The notes under the pieces were generated by a model. It saw only the letters and a list, made by a program, of their open reading frames with translations. It made no database searches and had not been told where the DNA came from. The translations under genes and the position numbers were made by a program. Below, piece by piece: positions 32,610-40,641 of a DNA stretch of 42,360 bases. Location of the stretch: contig NZ_JAJAQI010000044.1 of assembly GCF_020523605.1 (NCBI RefSeq), forward strand, positions 1 through 42,360, written 5' to 3'. Positions within the stretch are counted from its first letter, which is position 1. Each line of letters starts with the position of its first letter. Source of the DNA: Roseicella aerolata. GTDB taxonomy: Bacteria; Pseudomonadota; Alphaproteobacteria; Acetobacterales; Acetobacteraceae.

Positions 32610-33524
32610 ATGGACGGGAAGACACGCGTCGATTCCTCGACGGCGGAAGCGGAGGCAACCGACCCCCACGCGCCGTGGACGGGCGAGCGGCTGCGGCGCG
32701 CCTGCTTCGGAGCGATGCTGCTGATGAGGGAGATCCGCCACGCGAGGGCCGTCGAGAGCTGGCTCCACGACCCGGAGGTGCTGGCCCGGGCGGAGGAGGA
32801 CGCCGCGTCGGCCCGGAGGCTGGCGGAGTGCCGAGAGTGGCTGGTCCGGGCGCTCGAGCACGAGAGGCTCCACAGAGCGGGCAGCCTCATCGACAGGACG
32901 CACCCGTTCTGGGTCGATGCGGAAACCCGGCGCCGGGGGCGCCTCCTCCGCTGCCTGTTCGGCCGACGGCTCGGAGTTGCTGAACCCGTTCTCGGCGAAA
33001 TCCTTGGCCGCGGCCAGCGCCTCGGCGTCGCTGGAATACTCGCCAACGAACAGACTTCCGAGCCAGACCTCGAGTCCCGGCTTCCCGTCGGACCTGGAGC
33101 ACGGCCACACCCCCACGGTGCCAGCCTTTCCTTTGAGGGCGTGCAGCGGCGGGCCGGATGGCATGGGTCGTCGTCCACGCGCGGGTCTTGCACGGCCTCT
33201 CCGGACGTGTCCAGACGCGTGGCCGGACCGGGTATACCGCTGCGGGCAAGGGAAAGCGCAGCGGAATCCTGCTCTCGCCCGCGGCCTCCGTGGACACTCC
33301 CTCCGCAAGTTCCGGCCGAAATGGCATCGGACGGGGCCGCCAGGCTCGCCTTCATTCGCCTGCTGGCAACCCAGGTCCGGGCCTTCAGGCCAGGGTGGAG
33401 CCACGCGGCATCCGGGCGGCGCCCGAGCGCATCCTGGCTTGGCTGCGCATGCGCTCCACCGACAACCCGCCTGCCGTTGTCCTCGACCGGACCTGGACCG
33501 AGATGGCCGCCGAGCTCGGGCTGA
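32610..33524 (+). CDS. hypothetical protein, only N-terminal third convincing
   Basis: From the ATG at 32610 (CCGGAGGGACGG upstream) the first 115 residues look real: TGERLRRACFGAMLLMREIR, ESWLHDPEVLARAEEDAASA, RLAECREWLVRALEHERL, IDRTHPFWVDAETRRRG. They are helical, with no signal peptide or known motif. Beyond about 32960 the composition is Ser/Arg/Pro-rich, and the opposite strand (33164 down to about 32890) reads KAGTVGVWPCSRSDGKPG, EVWLGSLFVGEYSSDAEALAA, which looks more coding. The frame therefore probably runs through a rearrangement point. I do not recognise either protein. Confidence 0.4.
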   Translation: MDGKTRVDSSTAEAEATDPHAPWTGERLRRACFGAMLLMREIRHARAVESWLHDPEVLARAEEDAASARRLAECREWLVRALEHERLHRAGSLIDRTHPFWVDAETRRRGRLLRCLFGRRLGVAEPVLGEILGRGQRLGVAGILANEQTSEPDLESRLPVGPGARPHPHGASLSFEGVQRRAGWHGSSSTRGSCTASPDVSRRVAGPGIPLRARESAAESCSRPRPPWTLPPQVPAEMASDGAARLAFIRLLATQVRAFRPGWSHAASGRRPSASWLGCACAPPTTRLPLSSTGPGPRWPPSSG

Positions 33525-33682
33525 CCCACGAGGCCACCTACCGGGCCCTCGCCCGGCTGGAGCGCGACGGGCGCATGGTCCGGGAGGAGAGGGGCCACGT
33601 CCTACAGCCGGTCACCATTGCCATGCGCGAGGGGGACGGCGGTGACCTCGGGCCGAGCCTCACGGGAATCCTTGGGTCTTAG
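33321..33682 (+). pseudogene. C-terminal remnant of a CRP/FNR-family regulator
   Basis: The end of a CRP/FNR regulator is split over two frames. ARLAFIRLLATQVRAF (from about 33340) is the last part of the dimerisation helix. After a one-base shift near 33385 it continues LQARVEPRGIRAAPERILAWL, then VVLDRTWTEMAAELGLTHEATYRALARLERDG, the winged helix-turn-helix, to TAG at 33680. The cNMP-like sensory domain is absent. It cannot be functional as it stands. A second, shorter CRP/FNR end lies at 41690-41752. Confidence 0.7.
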
Positions 33683-33837
33683 CTGAAGGTGGGCAGACGC
33701 GCTGGGAGGTGGACGTCCTCAACCTCGTCTACTGCGACAGCTGGGACGAACGGGTGCTGCGGCACATGTCGGGACGCCTGCGGGATCGTGGGCGGGCTCC
33801 CGGCGTTCCCGAGCGCGGTGCCAGGGAGGGCGACAGG

Positions 33838-34155
33838 ATGAACGTCGACAAGGCAACCGAACTGCTCGAGGCGGCACGGGCCGGGGACGAGGCGCGGGTA
33901 CGGGCGCTGCTCCCGCCCGCGAGCACGCCCGGGGAGAAAGGCCCACCCGATGCCCCGGGCGGCGTGACGCCCATCGTAGCGGCCGCCGAGGGCGGGCACG
34001 AGGCGGTCGTGGAACTGCTGCTGATGCGCGGCGCCGACCCGGCGCAGCGCGATGAGCAGGGCCGGAGCGCCGCCGCTTACGCTCGCGCCGCGGGCCACGT
34101 GGATCTCGCGGAGCGGCTCGACACCGTCGTCGACAAGGAAAACACCATCTGGTGA
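33838..34155 (+). CDS. small ankyrin-repeat protein
   Basis: A 105-residue cytoplasmic protein. The ATG at 33838 has GGGAGGGCGAC upstream. Ankyrin repeats: KATELLEAARAGDEARVRALL, then GVTPIVAAAEGGHEAVVELLLMRGADPAQ, then DEQGRSAAAYARAAGHVDLAERL. About three repeats are present, the first partly degenerate. It is a probable protein-protein interaction module; the partner is unknown. No signal peptide. The 150 bases upstream contain an in-frame extension (VLNLVYCDSWDERVLRHMSG) that is less convincing. Confidence 0.75.
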   Translation: MNVDKATELLEAARAGDEARVRALLPPASTPGEKGPPDAPGGVTPIVAAAEGGHEAVVELLLMRGADPAQRDEQGRSAAAYARAAGHVDLAERLDTVVDKENTIW

Positions 34156-34226
34156 CCGCACCCCTGGCGGTCGGAAGGAATTGCCGCGCCGTGCCACTCG
34201 CCCGCCGCCGCAGAGGCTTGCCTGCG

Positions 34227-35186
34227 CTATCCCAGGCCCTCGTAGCCGGGCAGCCGCGCCCCGGTCACCGTCGGGAAGGGCTCCGCGCCCTTACCGGTCG
34301 GCCGCCAGCGGAACTCGCGCATCGGGACCGTCTCGCCGCTGGCGTAGAGGTTCCAGCTCTTGATCATCAGGGCGAACCGCTCGACCAGGCCCTCGCGGGT
34401 CCCGATGGGAGCCTCGATGCCCCGCATCAGCCGCTCGCGCAGCTGCCAGGCCGGGTTGTCCTTGCTCGCGTTCAGGCCGGTGGCCAGGGTGTAGAGCCAA
34501 TCCTTCAGCGTGGCCTTCCCCGGCGAGCGCGAGGCCAGGTAGGCCGTGGCGTAGAGCGGCGTGCTGCGGATGCCGCGGGGATAGGCGTAGCCGTTCACCG
34601 CCGCGACCACCTCCGCGATGTCCTTCCAGCGGTCATAGGCCCGGCCCACCTCGTCGTTGCTGACGAACTCGCGGATGCTGTCCGGGAGCCCGCGCCGGTA
34701 GAGGATGAGCAGCCGCACCGCCGAGGCCACCGGCCCGCCCTGTGGCACACCCTTGATGGTCAGGACGTCGCCCCCGCTCCGCGCCGCGCCGGTGTCGGTC
34801 TTGCTGAAGACCCGCCGCGGGATGCCGAAGCGGACGTCCATGTCCGCCACGGCGTCGGCCTCGACCACCGCCAGCAGCCGGTGCTGGCCGTTGTTCAGCA
34901 CGCCCTCGGCCGAGACGATGATCGGCTCGCCGGTGTTCTCGAACTCGCCGGAGCGCATCTGGTCCACCAGCTGCGCCAGCTTGCGCTGGTTCACGCGCCG
35001 GTTGCCGGTGTTCAGCTTCAGCACCTCCTCGGCGAAGAGTTTGTCGAACACCAGGGTTAGGGTGCCGTAGAATTCCGCGACGAGGCGCCGGAACTCGTCC
35101 GGCGTGATCCGCTCGGCATGGGGGTTGATCCCCGCGGCGCCGTCCACGGGACCCCGGTTCCGACGTGCCGTGGGCGCCGCTCCCAT
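34227..35186 (-). CDS. ParB/DGQHR-like nuclease-fold protein
   Basis: A 319-residue protein. The ATG at 35186 has GGGAGAGGACC upstream. Near residues 60-110: NTGNRRVNQRKLAQLVDQM, FENTGEPIIVSAEGVLNNGQHRLLAV, MDVRFGIPRRVFSKTDTG. NGQHRL is the ParB/DGQHR core motif. The second half is helical (SAVRLLILYRRGLPDSIREFV, KDWLYTLATGLNASKDNPAWQLRERL) and ends in EFRWRPTGKG. There is no HTH typical of partition ParB and no parA nearby, so plasmid partition is unlikely. Such proteins are frequent on phages, plasmids and defence islands. The function is unknown. Confidence 0.7.
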   Translation of the reverse strand: MGAAPTARRNRGPVDGAAGINPHAERITPDEFRRLVAEFYGTLTLVFDKLFAEEVLKLNTGNRRVNQRKLAQLVDQMRSGEFENTGEPIIVSAEGVLNNGQHRLLAVVEADAVADMDVRFGIPRRVFSKTDTGAARSGGDVLTIKGVPQGGPVASAVRLLILYRRGLPDSIREFVSNDEVGRAYDRWKDIAEVVAAVNGYAYPRGIRSTPLYATAYLASRSPGKATLKDWLYTLATGLNASKDNPAWQLRERLMRGIEAPIGTREGLVERFALMIKSWNLYASGETVPMREFRWRPTGKGAEPFPTVTGARLPGYEGLG

Positions 35187-35593
35187 GGTCCTCTCCCGCT
35201 CCTCAGATCAGCTCTCGGCGCATCGGGGCACCCAGATGCCGCCACGTCAACGGGGAGGAGAGCCGGATGCCCTCACTGACGGGTGCCTGCACCTTTCCCC
35301 AGCCTTGGCCGCCGATCTCGCTGCGCCGGAGCGGTTCCTGTCGAGCAGGCTTGCGCTGGGCCGGGTTGTGGAACCCCGTATCCAGGACGCCGCGTCGGTC
35401 AGCTGAATGGCCCGGTGATGCTGCGGGAGACTCGGAGCAGATGACAGCACCGCTCGTTGCGATCACCGACAGTGCGAGGTGACAGGCCAGGACTGAAGCG
35501 TAAGCGGCCGAGGACGTGGGGAGTGGCGAGAGCGCCCCCGGGCCGGAGCCGGACCGGGCTGACTTCCCGGCCTCGCCCGTCCGCAGGCACCGG
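35187..35593. other. intergenic stretch, nothing recognised
   Basis: Frames on both strands are Arg/Ser/Pro-rich and lack starts with ribosome sites. A minus-strand frame ending in WRHLGAPMRREL may be a transposon relic, but I cannot match it. Confidence 0.4.
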
Positions 35594-35734
35594 TCGCGAC
35601 CCGGCTTCGGCACCCGGCTGCTCGAGCGCGCGCTCGGCCACGACCTGGGCGAGGGCGCGGCGGTCGAGCTGCACTTCGAGCTAGGCGGGCCGCGCGCCAC
35701 CATCAGGTTCGTCCCCCGAGGCACGACGGGCTGA
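35594..35734 (+). pseudogene. C-terminal scrap of an HWE-type histidine kinase
   Basis: The frame reads RPGFGTRLLERALGHDLGEG, AAVELHFELGGPRATIRFV and stops at 35734. GFGTRLLER.L.HDLGG is the G2-box ending of HWE/HisKA_2 kinases. The rest of the kinase is absent upstream, so this is a truncated remnant of about 46 residues. Confidence 0.65.
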
Positions 35735-35934
35735 GGTGGCGTCACCTCGTCGGATGAGAGGGGTGTGGACCGGATGTCGCTAGGCTCGGCGGGTGCTCCA
35801 ACCGGGCACCTGACGTTCCGCCTGTCCTGGGGCACCGCCCTCCCCCATTCGCTTCTTGCACCTTTCACGGGCAAGGGCAGCCGCGGCGCACAGCGTCCAC
35901 CCGGGTGGCGCCGCCCACGCAGGAAGAGGGCGCC

Positions 35935-38900
35935 TCACGCCGCCGCGGCCCCCGTAGGCTCCACCTTGAGGCCACCCGGCGGCAGGCGCCCGCAAGCGAA
36001 CCAATGGGGGCATCTTGGGCAGGCCGCATCGTCTATCCTGGCCGGAAAGTTCCCGGCGCACAGGCCATCCACGAGCCGCAGGACGGTGTCCTCGCGGTTC
36101 CGGAGCTTCACGGGCGTCAGATCCACCGGGCGGACCTCCTGGTCCGTCAGGTGCGCGGCCTCCACCTTGTACCCGCCAGTGGCGCAGTCCCGCGCCGCCA
36201 TGTGGAGGAGGATGAAGGCCACGTCGTCCTCGACCCCGCGCGCCCCCCGGTCAGTGCCCGTCTTGATGCGGCGGAACACGCGCGTCCCGTCCGCGGCGGC
36301 GCGGGAGTCGTCCGACCGCACGACCACGCACCCGCCGGGCAGCGCCACGAGGTGGGTCGTTGGCTCGAAGCGCGCCCGGCCGCCGAGCTGGGCATGCACG
36401 GCGCGCACGAGCGCCGCGCCGAGCGTCCGGTAGTCCGGCGCGAAGCCGTGGTCATGCGGTCCGTGCTCGAGCCAGATGCGCTCGAATTCCGCCTCCAGGT
36501 CCGTCAGGTCGCTTCCCGCCGGACCTTCCGTCGGCGCCCCGAGCCGCGCCAGCAGGCGGGAGGCGCAATCGTGTGTCCTGGCGAACGGCCCGGTCTTGCG
36601 GGCGCCCCGGATGCCCAGCAGCACGGTGTGCAGGAACCTGCGCGGGCAGCGGCGGTACAGGTCGAGGTGGTGGGCCTCGACGACCGGGATGCCGCCCGGC
36701 CAAGCGACGGCGATCGGCGGCTCCCCGACCTGCGGCGCCACCGCCACTGCCACGCCCTCCCGCTCGGTCAGGAAGGGCGCCACGCGGGCGAGGAATGGCG
36801 ACGGTTTCCGCGTCTGGCGCCGCGCGCCGCCCGTGGCGCGGGTCCTGTAGAGGCGGAGGTGCGTCCTAGCGCGCGAGAGGGCGACGAAGAACAGGCACTC
36901 CTCCTCGGCCAGCGCGTCCGCCTCCGGCGACGACCCGGGCGCGCCCGGGTCGTCAATAAGGCCGTCCGGCGGCGGGCACGTGGGAGCCCGGTAGGACAAG
37001 GGGAAGCCCCGGTCGTGCAGGCCGGGCAGGTGCACCGCCTCGAACTCCAGGCCCTTGCTCCCGTGCACGGTCATCACCCGCACCGCATCCAGGCCCCGCG
37101 CCGCCTCGGGCACGTCACCCAGGGACCGCGCCTCGCCGAGCATGGTGACCCGCCTGACGCGCTCCAGCAGGCGCCTGATCGGGGGGCCGCCAATTCCGGG
37201 CGGCTGCTCGCGGACGAATTCCATCAGGCTCCAGATGGCGAGGCAGCGCATCCGACCCGCGACGCCCGGCGCAGACGCCAGATCCGCGAGCCAGCGGGTG
37301 CGGTCAAGCAGGTACGTCGTCAGGAACGTCCAGGGCGACGACCCGGGCCCGAGGCCAGCGAGGTCGTGGCGAAGCCGGTCGAGCCCCGCCCTGGCCAACG
37401 CCGACAGGCCTTCCGTGGCGAGCTGCCCAAGCGCCTCGACGACCGTGCGTCCGGTTCCGGGGTCCAGGGCAGATGCCGCGACCCGCACGTCCTGCAGGGT
37501 CAGCCCGTACCTCGGGAACGCACCTACGCGCGGCAGGCCCGTCCCGGTCGAATCCGCGGCGAGGCTGAGCAGGCTGAGCAGGTCGCGCACCTCGTCGCGC
37601 TCGAACAGGTTGCCAAGACGGAGCACGGGGATGCCCGCCACCTCCAGCGCCTCCGCCACCTGGTCCATCTTGGAGTTCCCCCGGCAGAGCACCGCCTGCT
37701 GGCCATACCCGATGCCGCTCGACACCAAGGACTCGATGCCCGCCACGACCGCACCCAGTTCCTCCCGGTCGTCGGCGCAGGTGATGAGCTCCGGCCCCGC
37801 GCCGGTGGCCCCGCGCTTCGGCGACAGCGACAGCGCGGGCGTGCCCGCGGCGGCGGCCATGTTGTGCCCGAACCCGAGGAACGTCCCCACAACCTCGGCC
37901 GATGAGCGGTAATTCGTGTCGAGCCGCATGGCCGCGAACGGGCCGAAGTCTTCCCCGAAGCGGGCGACGCTCGCAGCCGAAGCCCCCCGGAACCGGTAGA
38001 TCGCCTGCCGCGGGTCGCCGACGACCCAGACGTCGCCGCCGGTGCCGACGAGGGCCTTGAGCAGGCGGATGCTCGCCCGGTTCACGTCCTGGTACTCGTC
38101 GACGAGCACGTGGCGGTGCCTCGACCGCAGCGCCGTCGCCACCTCGGCGTCGGCTTCGAGCAGCAGCGCGGGCAGCATCACCTGGTCGCCGAAGTCGACC
38201 GCGCCCCGTGCCCGCAGCTCCCGCTGGTAGGCGTCGTACACGCGGGCGACCTCGACGGCGCGCTCGGCGGCCTCGATCCCGTCGGGGTCGCCAGCCGCCG
38301 CGAGCATGCCTGCCGCGAGTTCGGCATAGCGCTCCGGCCCGACCAACTCGTCCTTGGCGCGCGAGATGGCGCGGAGGATCTCCTTCAGCAGGAGGGCCGG
38401 TTCCCAGAGGTTCCGGTGGTGGACGAGGCCGAGCGTCGGCAGCAGGTCCTCGAGCGCCTCCACCGCTGCGGCGCCGTCGAACAGCACCGGCTTCTCGGGC
38501 AGGCCGAGGCGGTCATGGTGGCGGCGGATGACGTCCATCCCGAACTGGTGGAACGTCCCCGTCCAGACACGGGGACCATGGTCCGGCAGGTGGGCGCAGA
38601 TTCTCTCGGCCGCCTCCGAAGCGGCCCGGTTGGAGAAGGTCAGGGCGAGGATTCCGGCGGGATCGTGCCCCCCCGCGACGAGGTGCCGGACCCTGGAGAC
38701 CAGCGTCCTTGTCTTCCCGGTGCCCGGCCCCGCCTGGAGCAGGAGGGCCCCCCCGCCGTGGGACGCGGCGGCGTCCTGCGAGGGGTCACTCCCCGGCGCC
38801 GCGCCGCCGCCGATGGCGGCCACGGCGACCGGCGCACCGACGACCGGCAGGAGCAGGGCGTCGAGCAGCTGCCGTTCGACAACGCCACGCGGCAACCCGA

Positions 38901-39375
38901 GGAGGGCCTCGATGGCGGCAGCCGATCGTCCCTCGTCGAGGTGCAGCCGCCTCGCGTCGGGGGACGGCAGGAGGAATTCGCGCGCGAACACCTCGGCCTC
39001 CAGCTCCCGGCGCTCGCGCGGCCCGTAGTCGGTGACGCGCGACATCGCGGCGGAGGGCGAGCGCGACCCGGTGGCGGCCTCGCCACCGGAGGAGAGGCGG
39101 TGGACGGCCTCGTGGCCGACCTCGTGCGCCAGGAGCAACGCGCGGTCGCCCCGCGACCCGGTGTCCCCGCACCTGATGCAGCCCGCCTGGGCGTCCACCA
39201 GCGCCCGGGCACCGTGGAGCCTGGGATCCCCAGGCTTGACCCAGACCACCTCGAAATCCAGGTGATCCGCCGCGGCGAGCGCCAGGGGGAGCGGATCCCC
39301 GGCAGGCGTCCCCGCCGTGACGACGCGCCGCCGCAGCTCGCGGGCGGCGAGCCTCGCGGCGTCGAAGGAATTCAC
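35935..39375 (-). CDS. ImmA/IrrE protease - UvrD helicase - RecB/AddB-like Fe-S nuclease fusion
   Basis: A 1146-residue three-part protein. Residues 1-185: ImmA/IrrE metalloprotease, LLAHEVGHEAVH with HExxH at 84-88 and the third ligand in ELEAEVFAREFLLP (E126). Residues 205-870: SF1A helicase with Walker A GPGTGKT (216-222), motif Ia TGTFHQFG, Walker B LVDEYQDVN, motif III DPRQAIYRFRG, IV NYRSSAEVV, V TVHGSKGLEFE and VI FVALSRARTHLRLYR. Residues 900-1130: RecB/AddB-type domain with C910 (LYRRCPRRFLH) and C1119, C1122, C1128 (CPRCPHWFAC), a likely four-Cys Fe-S cluster. The nuclease motif is RRIKTG: K1038 is kept, but the acid two residues before it is Arg. It lies 16 bases after its partner gene. 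DNA processing coupled to proteolytic control is inferred. Confidence 0.9.
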   Translation of the reverse strand: MNSFDAARLAARELRRRVVTAGTPAGDPLPLALAAADHLDFEVVWVKPGDPRLHGARALVDAQAGCIRCGDTGSRGDRALLLAHEVGHEAVHRLSSGGEAATGSRSPSAAMSRVTDYGPRERRELEAEVFAREFLLPSPDARRLHLDEGRSAAAIEALLGLPRGVVERQLLDALLLPVVGAPVAVAAIGGGAAPGSDPSQDAAASHGGGALLLQAGPGTGKTRTLVSRVRHLVAGGHDPAGILALTFSNRAASEAAERICAHLPDHGPRVWTGTFHQFGMDVIRRHHDRLGLPEKPVLFDGAAAVEALEDLLPTLGLVHHRNLWEPALLLKEILRAISRAKDELVGPERYAELAAGMLAAAGDPDGIEAAERAVEVARVYDAYQRELRARGAVDFGDQVMLPALLLEADAEVATALRSRHRHVLVDEYQDVNRASIRLLKALVGTGGDVWVVGDPRQAIYRFRGASAASVARFGEDFGPFAAMRLDTNYRSSAEVVGTFLGFGHNMAAAAGTPALSLSPKRGATGAGPELITCADDREELGAVVAGIESLVSSGIGYGQQAVLCRGNSKMDQVAEALEVAGIPVLRLGNLFERDEVRDLLSLLSLAADSTGTGLPRVGAFPRYGLTLQDVRVAASALDPGTGRTVVEALGQLATEGLSALARAGLDRLRHDLAGLGPGSSPWTFLTTYLLDRTRWLADLASAPGVAGRMRCLAIWSLMEFVREQPPGIGGPPIRRLLERVRRVTMLGEARSLGDVPEAARGLDAVRVMTVHGSKGLEFEAVHLPGLHDRGFPLSYRAPTCPPPDGLIDDPGAPGSSPEADALAEEECLFFVALSRARTHLRLYRTRATGGARRQTRKPSPFLARVAPFLTEREGVAVAVAPQVGEPPIAVAWPGGIPVVEAHHLDLYRRCPRRFLHTVLLGIRGARKTGPFARTHDCASRLLARLGAPTEGPAGSDLTDLEAEFERIWLEHGPHDHGFAPDYRTLGAALVRAVHAQLGGRARFEPTTHLVALPGGCVVVRSDDSRAAADGTRVFRRIKTGTDRGARGVEDDVAFILLHMAARDCATGGYKVEAAHLTDQEVRPVDLTPVKLRNREDTVLRLVDGLCAGNFPARIDDAACPRCPHWFACGRLPPGGLKVEPTGAAAA

Positions 39376-39391
39376 CGGCCGCCGTGCGGGG

Positions 39392-40471
39392 TCATTCCGA
39401 GAGCAGGCGCCGAACCTCCTCCTCCGGCATGCCCGCGTCCCTCGCGGCCTCCTCGAACGTCTTGCGGCCGGATGCCGCGGGCTTGCCGTCGGCCCTGAAC
39501 ATCATGGCGCCGGACAGGCGCGGCTCCGCCGAGAGGTGCGCGCGCATCGCCGCGACCGGCACCGGGCGGGGGAGGTCGTCGCAGAGGCGGGCCATGAACG
39601 CGGGGGGCACGGTGTCCAGTTCGATCTGGCGGTCCCTGAATCCGGCGAGCAGGTCACGCGGAATGCCGAGCCGCCGAGCGGTCGCCCCGAACGCCTGGCG
39701 GTCCATACCCGCGAAAGGGTCGATTCCCATAGCGTCACGATCCGGGTCGACATGGGCGTGCCGCCGGAGGTGGAGCCCGACAGCGTAGCGGCAGAGCTCC
39801 GGCAGCTTCACTCCGAGCTCGTGGGCCTGGAGCTGAAGCCGCGCGTGCGTCTCGGCATCCATTCGCACGGTGCGGACGTCCAGGTCCTCCCCGCGCAGGC
39901 GGCGGCCGTCCCTCAGGAGCCGCTCGCTGGCGGCGACCGCGTCGCGCATGGCCGCCTCGGTCATGCCGCGAGCCTCCTCCCTCACAGCCGCGAGGCCCTC
40001 GCGCAGCGCCTCCACGATGCGCGCGTTCGCCGCGCCAGCCCCGGCCGCCGCCCGGAGGGCCGCCGACTGGCTGGGGTCGAGGCTGATGCTGTACTCCCCC
40101 ATCCGTTCCCTGGCGGCGAGGGACCGCACGTGCCTCTCCCGGCTGCGCTCGGCCTCGTCCTGGGCCAGGTTGCCCCACCAGCGCCGCATGTCGCCGGAGC
40201 TTGCCGCCTCAAGGAGCGTGGCGAGCCTCGCCACGAAGGCCCGGTGGGCCTCGTCCGCGGCATCCCCGAATCCTTTGGTCCCGCCGCGGCCGACGCCCGG
40301 GCACCAGACGATGTGGGTCCTTGAGGGGGCGTGGAAGTCGTGCCTGAGCGCGGCGAAGGCCGCGCGCTCCAGATCCGCCCGGGTGACCTCCCCGGCATCG
40401 CCGGTGCCCCGCTCCGCCTCCCCGGGCGCCCGCCCCGCCGCAGTGCCGTAAGTCGCCAATTTTGCCTCCAC
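39392..40471 (-). CDS. regulator-like partner of the IrrE-helicase fusion
   Basis: A 359-residue protein from a GTG at 40471 (AAGGA five bases upstream). I do not recognise a full-length family. Central residues are helical (SISLDPSQSAALRAAAGAG, ALREGLAAVREEARGMTEAAM). VRTVRMDAETHARLQLQAHELGVKLPELCRYAVG near the middle resembles a ribbon-helix-helix module. The C-terminal third (TARRLGIPRDLLAGFRDRQI, TVPPAFMARLCDDL, GRKTFEEAARDAGMPEEEVRRLL) looks like the XRE-type partners that pair with ImmA/IrrE proteases. The first gene of the operon, it is probably the DNA-binding repressor and protease substrate of the next gene product. That is inference by analogy with ImmR-ImmA. Confidence 0.65.
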   Translation of the reverse strand: MEAKLATYGTAAGRAPGEAERGTGDAGEVTRADLERAAFAALRHDFHAPSRTHIVWCPGVGRGGTKGFGDAADEAHRAFVARLATLLEAASSGDMRRWWGNLAQDEAERSRERHVRSLAARERMGEYSISLDPSQSAALRAAAGAGAANARIVEALREGLAAVREEARGMTEAAMRDAVAASERLLRDGRRLRGEDLDVRTVRMDAETHARLQLQAHELGVKLPELCRYAVGLHLRRHAHVDPDRDAMGIDPFAGMDRQAFGATARRLGIPRDLLAGFRDRQIELDTVPPAFMARLCDDLPRPVPVAAMRAHLSAEPRLSGAMMFRADGKPAASGRKTFEEAARDAGMPEEEVRRLLSE

Positions 40472-40533
40472 CGAATCCTTGTACCCTTGTCGGCCCAGGC
40501 CGCCCGGCGGCGCGTGCTGTCCCGGCGCTGGAC

Positions 40534-40573
40534 CTCACCGCCCATCGGTGAGTCTCACCGGATTGCGGTGAGA
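40534..40573. promoter_or_regulatory. tandem palindromic operators between divergent genes
   Basis: Two inverted repeats with the same half-site: CTCACCG-cccat-CGGTGAG (40534-40552) and CTCACCG-gattg-CGGTGAG (40554-40572, extended to TCTCACCG/CGGTGAGA). Their centres are 20 bases apart, about two helix turns, so dimers would bind one face. They lie about 65-100 bases upstream of the partner gene and 70-105 before the oxygenase gene. The likely binder is the 39392 product. Confidence 0.7.
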
Positions 40574-40641
40574 TTGCAATGGCATTCGCTTTTGGGTGAA
40601 AAGGCTAGAGCTTCTCTCCTGGGTCGAGTCTCCTCAGCGCC

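Noticed and set aside
34227-35186. Plasmid partition locus (parB)
   Set aside because: The ParB-like motif is present, but there is no parA, no HTH of partition ParB and no parS-like repeat, so partition is not claimed.
38110-39498. 462-residue plus-strand frame across the IrrE-helicase gene
   Set aside because: Mirror frame without motifs; helicase motifs are on the minus strand.
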